From Atriophallophorus winterbourni (lineage: Eukaryota; Platyhelminthes; Trematoda; Plagiorchiida; Microphallidae): 64,000 bases of DNA. The notes beneath the pieces are model-generated. The model ran no database searches and was not told the origin of the DNA. It saw only the letters and a program-made list of their open reading frames with translations. Where the stretch lies: positions 1 through 64,000 of the forward strand of contig JACCGJ010018522.1 in assembly GCA_013407085.1 (NCBI GenBank), given 5' to 3'. The translations under genes were made by a program, and so were the position numbers. This document shows positions 57,801 through 64,000 of the stretch, piece by piece (within the stretch, counting starts at the first letter, position 1; each line of letters opens with the position of its first letter).

Positions 57801-58010
57801 AGTCACCGAAGAGCAGTTTAAACGCATATTGGACGGTGAACTTCCCGCTATCCTGCGCGATTCGCCTACTCTTTCAGCTCAGTAACTCCTCGTGAGGAAT
57901 CTACGCTGAGATAGCAGAGACCCGTGAGGTGAAGCGGCTTTCACGGACTGTAGTCCTCCTGCCGTCTATTCAGAAGAAGAAGAAGAAGAAGAAGAAGAAG
58001 AAGAAGAAAA
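54895..58010 (+). mobile_element. CR1-like LINE C, nearly intact ORF2
   Basis: 54898-55086 encodes the C-end of ORF1 (LSPDDRIKMKTATMELKKRL). ORF2 starts at 55098. The APE endonuclease has FNARSLRNK, ITETWL, HGGGVAIYVKE, LGDLNAPDINWL and TSDHCAIRF. The RT has SPGPDGIHPAILKPL, VVFIDFSKAFDRVPHQRLI, SGVPQGSVLGPTLF and LLFADDLKVWA, all catalytic motifs intact. A single frameshift near 57320 moves the last 180 codons (57343-57885: MWWALRRSFLEINPKVFQVL … RGMFRIHYDDRLRELKLFPL) to another frame. The 3' end is a (GAA)n tract at about 57972-58008. 5'-truncated within ORF1. It is the most complete LINE in the window and probably a recent insertion. Confidence 0.95.
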
Positions 58011-58499
58011 TTAAACGTAAAATCAACATTTTTACTTGCGGTTGGCCACCTTATAAATAAGTGTGATCGAGGTGAATGAAACGAATAAGTACGAATCTCC
58101 TCTCTAGCTATTGTGTGCAATTTAGTTGCTATAGATATACAGATAATCATTGCCGAATAATGATTATAGAATTTGCTGATAAAGTTTATTTCATATCTCA
58201 AAGAAGCTTCCGCAAGATTATCATAACAATTGACATAATCTTCTTCTTGCGACAACTTAACAAATCGCCCCAAACAGCGCACGGCATTATTGGCTGTTTT
58301 TATCGAATTAACGGAGGCATTCGGTTACGTCAGTATGGATGATCTTATAAAAATGCATGATATTATAGGGTGCGCTCCAAACTAACCAAACTCATTAAAT
58401 CGTTCCGCTCTATCATGAAGTTTCAGTTGGTTGTACCTGTTGCAGTTCCAAAGTTATAAAAATTCGCCGAAGCATAAAAAATTTTTTTGCTTGCTCCAA

Positions 58500-58862
58500 T
58501 GCTGTTATGCGCTTTTGCTCTCCTGATGATGCACACATTAAGGGCGATGACTGAGGGTGTTTATTTACGAAAGCGGCGTGACGGTAAGGCTTTTTAACCT
58601 GAAGCGGTTAAGAGCAAAACCCAAGTTACGGGATGTGCTAATTCGTAACCTCATGTTGGCTGAAAATGCAGCCATCAGTTCTAACAACGCAGAATACCTC
58701 CAGTCGTTAAGTGACTGTCTTTCGTATACTTGCAAATACTTTTGGCCGAAAATCGTCATGAACAAGATCAAAGTCATCGGTACATAAACTGTATCGCCTC
58801 CATCATCAATGTTGAAAAAGATCTGCTTCAGTCAGTACATCATTTCACATATCTTGGTTGGG
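58500..58862 (+). pseudogene. RTE-type LINE remnant
   Basis: 58557-58787 reads LFNLKRLRAKPKLRDVLIRN, LMLAENAAISS and SLSDCLSYTC. It is the same region as at 40.2 kb, but the catalytic FADD box reads AENA, so both Asp residues are lost. After a stop, QYIISHIL and the bases CATTTCACATATCTTGGTT match the 40.4 kb copy. It ends abruptly at the minisatellite. Confidence 0.7.
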
Positions 58863-59330
58863 ATACACGAAAGATGCGTCTATTTTGGGCTACCGGCTAG
58901 GATGGCGACAAGCGTCGGTGATCCTGAGGTGGCGTGTTCCACTTGTTCTACAGCGGGAGGTGCGTCCCAAACGGATACACGAAAAACGCGTGTAATTCAG
59001 GCAAACAGGTAGAATGACTACAAGCTACAGTGATCCGGGGGAGGTGCGTGCCACGGTTTTCACAGTCGGAGGTGCATATATACTGGTTATGATACACGAA
59101 AATGCGTGTAGTTCGAGCTACCGGGTAGGATGGCGACAGGTTTAGGTTGTCCGACGATGTCGTGTTCCACGATTTACAAAGCTGGAGGGTCATGCGTACC
59201 GAACGGAAACACGAAGGATGCGTGCTATTAGGGCTACCGGGTACGATGGCGACAAGCGTCGGCTATCTGTGGGCGGCGCGTGTCACGGTTTTCGCAGCGA
59301 GAAGTGTGAGGAAAAAAACTCTAGTGCATG
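58863..59330. repeat. Minisatellite, four repeats of ~112-117 bp
   Basis: The block ATACACGAAAGATGCGT…GGCTACCGG…AGGATGGCGACAAG recurs from 58863, 58975, 59092 and 59207, with 70-80% identity between repeats. GC-richer than the surroundings. Confidence 0.75.
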
Positions 59331-60325
59331 CGTTTACGGCCACGACTGAGTTATGGTGATGAGGTACGAAAAGCACGCACGGGATATACCAAGCGATAAT
59401 ACCGTACTAAATACCCGCTACATAATTGGCAAATATGATGTTCCGGACGTCCCTTTACTGTGGAGATTGAGAATTGCGGGTAAATACTTGATGTACACGT
59501 GGTTATTATCAAATATGGTGGGGTTGCCATAAAAATGTCATGCTGCACGTACCCACTGGCTTTCGGCCATAATACCTTTTCGTTACAAACGTAACGCAAG
59601 TACGAATGCCAGGATGGAAAGTTTGCGTATGGTGTGACTAATGCACCGTCCAAAAAGAGACAGGGTAAGTAGTCAGAAAGCGCTTTGCGATAGGTCGCAA
59701 AGGATATTGCCCAAGCCATCGTGCAAGGGGAGAGGTGTGATGAGAGAATAAGCGTCGTGGGTCTGTGCGATGCCGGCATCGGTAGCTTGCACTGCAGCGA
59801 TTTCGCTGAAGTCGAGGGAGAGTGGCCATTCTATCACACACGTTGTAGAGATGAGAATCGTGATAGAAAAATGATATCCGATCCACTCAGATAAATTAAA
59901 TGCATTCATTGTGCTGTCTTTGCAAAACATATTACATAAAAATTCAAAATTTCATTTCTGATAATCTGATCTTGCCATTCCGCCTAATGGGAGCAAACAG
60001 AACAACTCCGGCAGTGCAAGATTATCCGAGAGAGCATATGTTAATGTACCGGTTTTAACATAGACCAGCTCTCTTTCTGAATCTATCCGTAGTACAAAAG
60101 GATAGATAAGAAAATTCTAATAAGCAGTGCAACTTTGAGAGTTAAAATAGGCAATCTGTCTAAGTCCGATTGATCGAACGATTGCAGTCCCATAAAAGTT
60201 GCATGTTCACAGACGAAAATTGTTGCTTACTGTAAATGTGTAAGTTAAGATTTTCATGTTCAGTTCGCAGTCTTGCACATTAAAACTAAGGTTTTTGCAA
60301 ACAAACTTAAATATGGGCGCCACTG
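59331..60325. other. No gene assigned
   Basis: A 142-codon frame on the minus strand (59779-59351) was seen but matches no family I know and lacks a coding-like start context; the rest shows nothing. Confidence 0.3.
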
Positions 60326-60475
60326 GTTAATACGTTTCGTACAATGGATCACGATTTTTAAACAAAATCACATTGAGATTCCCGGTCAAACTCTCCAGGC
60401 GCTGGGTAATGACCAAATTAATGTGTTGCTCACACTCGTTTTGTAAGTGAGGTGGATGCGAGCAACACATAACAC
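60326..60475 (-). repeat. Diverged copy of the hammerhead-repeat spacer
   Basis: On the minus strand, GTGTGAGCAACACATTA, TTTGGTCATTACCCAGCGC and CGTGATCCATTGTACGA match 41340-41440 (GTGAGCAACACATTACTTTGG …). It lacks the hammerhead part. Confidence 0.5.
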
Positions 60476-60639
60476 GTTCAAACTTTATTGGATCACACTT
60501 TTCCATCACAACTATACCAGATAGAATTTGGTGCTTATCTGGCTGAAGAATCTAGCATAAGCAGCTCATTACGTATTCTAAAAAGGTTGTTCAACTTTGA
60601 TACATGAAAAGTTTTTAGCTGAAATATATAAATCCTCAC

Positions 60640-60838
60640 CTCATTTCCAAACGTTCTAAGCCAAATTCTTCATTTACACCGATAAAGAGGTTATATTTTT
60701 TCGACGTCTCCATGCCTTGTGGTCGTAAAGTGATGGTCGTCGACTTGCTATCGGCAATTGGCGACTCTTTATTCAACTTGTAGGCGATATTCATACTTTT
60801 TGAATCCCAATCCATAACTTGGTCGTATATTTGACTTT
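60640..60838 (-). CDS. Internal exon of an unrecognised host gene
   Basis: Minus strand, bounded by TTCCCATTTAG and ATGAG|GTGAGG. 199 nt, open in one frame for 65 codons (SQIYDQVMDWDSKSMNIAYK, then SPIADSKSTTITLRPQGMET, then YNLFIGVNEEFGLERLEM). The composition is that of an ordinary soluble protein and codon use looks coding. It starts with the last two bases of a split codon and ends with the first two of another. No neighbouring exon was identified. The protein family is not recognised. Confidence 0.65.
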
Positions 60839-61940
60839 CTAAATGGGAACATTAATTGGAAGATAATCGGGTTAATCAAACGCTTAAGCAAAGAAAGCAC
60901 CTGCTTCGATTATTAAATGGTCCTTAAATATCCAAAAAAATTGAAAAAAACGCGCAGCCACTTTGTTTTATTAAGGATATGATTTAGTTAATCGAACCAA
61001 TCATTGTGTGTGGACTTTTCGAAGTCGGATTATAATGTTTCACAAAAGTATCTACTAGTATTTATTGACAAATCCATCTAATTACATCGAATCGAATGCT
61101 GTTGTTTGCCTCCTTCGTTCGATGTTGACCAATAATGTACATCGGAATCACATGAATTTGTTCAGGTTCTACAGATTATCTAATGACTAATCATTCCGAT
61201 TCAGGCGGAAAAATTTCTCAAGCAGCGCTCGCAACGATAGAAAGAAATCGGTCGTTGGGCGTCAGTTACACGCGGACGGCGTGATCGGCGTTCAGCAGAC
61301 AAGAGTTGTATCTGCTACTTCCCTGCATGCAGACGACGCTTTACACAATGCATCCAATGAAAACGGTCAAGAGCAAGTTCGTCCCAAATCCTGATGTCAA
61401 TGCTAAGATCTTTCATATTTCTTTTGTACCGCAAGTGCAGTCAGTACAATGGCCGGATTCCTGATTCTGAGTGATACTAGATTAGGTCTTTCGTATTACG
61501 ACCATTTTTCATTCTGTAGAAGTGACGAAACCTACGTAGGCTGGCTGTCGTATTTCTGTGAACATGCGCTGTAGACCAGAATGCAATGCGTTTTATATAA
61601 ATTGTGAATGCCAGGTGCAATTTCAGTTTGTACATTTACCACACACATCGTATAGCTAGCTGAAAGTTAGAGGTTCTTTTGCAGTTATTGTAATAAACGT
61701 ACTAAATTAACATTTTTTCAAAGCTTCTGAAGCTGTCTATAGGAAATTTTCTTTTATTTCCTATTTTCAGCCGACAAACATGTGAAATTATGAAGAATTT
61801 TGGGAAATTGTAACTAGCTCATAATGTACCCTTCATTAATAATGTTAATTTCTTTCGTAACACTTCATTAATACATACAATTCAAGATTTAGCAAAAAAC
61901 GCTTAGACTTTAAAAAGCACGAAGACTTGAGCGATATCCA
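60839..61940. other. No gene seen
   Basis: AT-rich, presumably intron or 5' region of the minus-strand gene at 60.7 kb; no further exon found. Confidence 0.35.
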
Positions 61941-61949
61941 GCGGTTATA

Positions 61950-64000
61950 AGTATATACTATGTGCTACCAGAAACGTTTAGAGTTGTTTGGAATTAAGTG
62001 ACAACGCGAAATCTCTTGCCTAGACTTTGCGAAATATGAGCCGAATCACAGAGGCTTTTGTTGTGCATTTGTTATGCATTTGATAACTGGTGTTAAAAAG
62101 AAAATTCGTATTTGCTCCGAACGCAAAGTGACCTACCCAACCGTATATATGCTGACGTACCTTGGTGGGAAAGGTCAAAAGCACCGAATAGGCGGGATCA
62201 AACAGCACCAAGGAGTATTATTTTGCTTGACGTTCCAGAAAATTCGGGCACCACAACGGGCTTCGAAAACAAAGAGCACGACCGTAAACAATGGTCATTT
62301 ATAGCCGAAAATATCGGTTCCCAAAATTCTGTAGTTGTCGACACATACAGAATACCTCGTTCGCCAACTATCACGGGAAAGGGGCAAATCCACTTAAGTT
62401 ACGTTTCTTTCAAGTAGCATGGCGGATGATGTTCGAAGCAAGCTAAAAGTGAACAGAAACAGGTTACCTGAAAACGTTAGACTGTGCAACTCAAAAGCCG
62501 CTGTTGAGGTCCACCTGGAGCCTTTAATTACGCAATTATCCGAAACTGGTGCAAATTCGCCCGCGAAATTACTTCAAATTGCTTCAAAAAACGATCTCGG
62601 TCCGACGTCAACATCGTCGGACCAATAAATACTAATACTGACTCAGTGTTACATTCTAAAAACTCACTTAAATGCATCTATACCAATGCTCAAAGTTTGT
62701 TCAACAAATTGACTGAACTGACCGAGCTGTGCAAACGATACACGCCAGACCTCGTTGCTGTTACTGAAACCTGGTTTCAATCCTGTATGACTGAAAGTGA
62801 ACTCTCAATCCCCAACATGATGCTAATACGGAACGATCGCCCAAGAAAAGGTGGTGGTGTGGCTTTATACTGTCACGAACGGCTTCAGTGCATGAAAATT
62901 CACGATCCAAGACTTGATTTCGAAGATACCCTCTGGTGCAGTCTCACGAATGTGTCACAGGACGATTGCATTCTTGGAATCATATATCGCCCTCCAGCCT
63001 CGAATGATACTCAGAATGACAGGTTATTACAAGCGCTAAATTACGCCGGAGAGAAGCGTAGCTCGCAATTACTACTCATCGGGGACTTCAATCTTCCTCA
63101 TCTCTTTGCCAGATCCGATCACCCTCTACACACATTTGATCACAAATTTCGTGAGGTGATCGACATGATTCCACTGCATAATCATGTGTTTGACTTTACT
63201 CATAGAAGAGGATCAGAGTTGCCATCAATTTTGGATCTAATCTTTACTTCAGGAAAAACAGCAGTTGAGGGTGTTGACTACATTGCGCCCCTCGGTCGGA
63301 GTGATCATCTGGTGCTCGCCTTTGAGTTTGTTTGCAGTGCTAGACGAGTTTGTGCGTCCGCCAAACAATACAGATAGATCGACTACGCGGGTCTTCGTGG
63401 ATCGCTTGGGCTTGTAAATTGGCAAGAACTTGATGAGTACAACATCGAAACACATCGCAGTGCGCTCACGAAAATACTTCAGTCAAACATAGATCATAAT
63501 TCGCGATTTGTTGATGAACGACGGGCAAGTGACTTCCGATTTAAGCTTCGCGGTCGCACAGAAAAATGGCTCGAGAAACGAAACTTTGCTTGAACTGAAC
63601 ACCGGAAGACCGGAACTGTTGCCACTTGGCAGCAATTTTGTAAAGTTAGTAACAAAGTGAACGCTCTTGTCAAAGAGGACAAGCATTATTACCATCACTC
63701 TCTGTCTTTGAAAATGGAAGAAAACCGTGAACTTCTCTATCGGATTGCCAATGTTCGGTCCGGTGTTAAACCAGGGTTGTTTCCTGTTATTTATGAGAAT
63801 GGATTAACAGCCACAGCAAAAGAAACGGCTGATACTCTCGCTCAATTTTATGCAAATGTGTTCAGCCCGATAACGCTTATAGCGAATGAGAATTTACTGA
63901 CACCGATTACATCTCAACAACTGAATGATATTTAGATTAATTCAGCGATTATACGAAGACACTTGTGTCGACTGAACCCTAGGAAATCTGCAGGAGACGA
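61950..64000 (+). mobile_element. CR1-like LINE D (runs off the window)
   Basis: 62112-62417 and 62419-62628 are ORF1 pieces (SIILLDVPENSGTTTGF, DTYRIPRSPTITGKG). ORF2 starts at 62646: endonuclease CIYTNAQSLFNKLTELTELC, VTETWFQSCM, KGGGVALYCHERL, LLLIGDFNLPHL, LGRSDHLVLAFEF, stop at 63375. The region before RT follows with a further stop (RFVDERRASDFRFKLRGR; 63657-63935 MEENRELLYRIANVRSGV … ETADTLAQFYANVF), and the window ends at NPRKSAGDE. It is the same family as LINE B, from the shared spelling of EN motifs, and in the opposite orientation. Confidence 0.9.

Noticed and set aside
59351..59779. 142-codon open frame on the minus strand
   Set aside because: No family resemblance, no splice or start context, and a composition that fits chance in a GC-richer patch; left unassigned.

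Overview
This is a eukaryotic, AT-rich, retrotransposon-dense window, most consistent with a digenean flatworm and possibly a schistosomatid. That reading rests on CsRn1/Kabuki-type Gypsy elements, RTE and CR1-type LINEs, a Penelope-like endonuclease remnant, hammerhead ribozymes in small repeats, short introns, and what looks like a micro-exon gene (MEG). The species cannot be fixed from the sequence alone. Apart from one 198-codon single-exon gene, the host coding sequence seen consists of isolated exons, which I found from splice signals and open phase.

Layout. 1-1.65 kb: Penelope-like endonuclease and RTE reverse transcriptase remnants, then one arm of an inverted repeat. 1.655-20.6 kb: a roughly 6 kb segment present three times head to tail. 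Each unit holds, on the minus strand, a candidate micro-exon gene whose internal exon cassette is itself tandemly repeated (2, 3 and 4 full cassettes in units 1, 2 and 3), then a short dispersed repeat and a broken Gypsy element on the plus strand, then the 3' end of an antisense RTE element. The last ~700 bp of units 1 and 2 carry many small indels while the rest of the unit is almost identical, which may reflect noisy gap filling.

17.9-30.65 kb: in unit 3 the Gypsy element can be followed to its far LTR as a nest of insertions. An antisense RTE sits in Gypsy pol. A CR1-like LINE sits inside that RTE with a 39-bp target duplication. A second CR1-like LINE sits in the RNase H region. 30.86-38.4 kb: exons of two plus-strand host genes, one encoding an unrecognised protein with Ser-Glu-Tyr motifs and one an Arg/Ser-rich protein, interspersed with copies of the dispersed repeat. 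39.5-45.7 kb: a TATC microsatellite, an RTE remnant, a 1.5-copy tandem repeat carrying two hammerhead ribozymes 243 nt apart, and a second broken Gypsy element with another hammerhead-bearing insertion in its pol gene. 47.3-54.3 kb: a LINE remnant, a 198-codon intact gene at 49 kb, and a decayed Mutator-like transposase. 54.9-58.0 kb: a nearly intact CR1-like LINE. 58.5-64 kb: an RTE remnant, a ~115-bp minisatellite, one clear host exon on the minus strand, and another CR1-like LINE that runs off the end of the window.

The two most notable items are the triplicated micro-exon gene with expanding cassettes and the hammerhead-bearing repeats that resemble retrozymes or Penelope pseudo-LTRs. All assignments are from reading the sequence; no database search was run.
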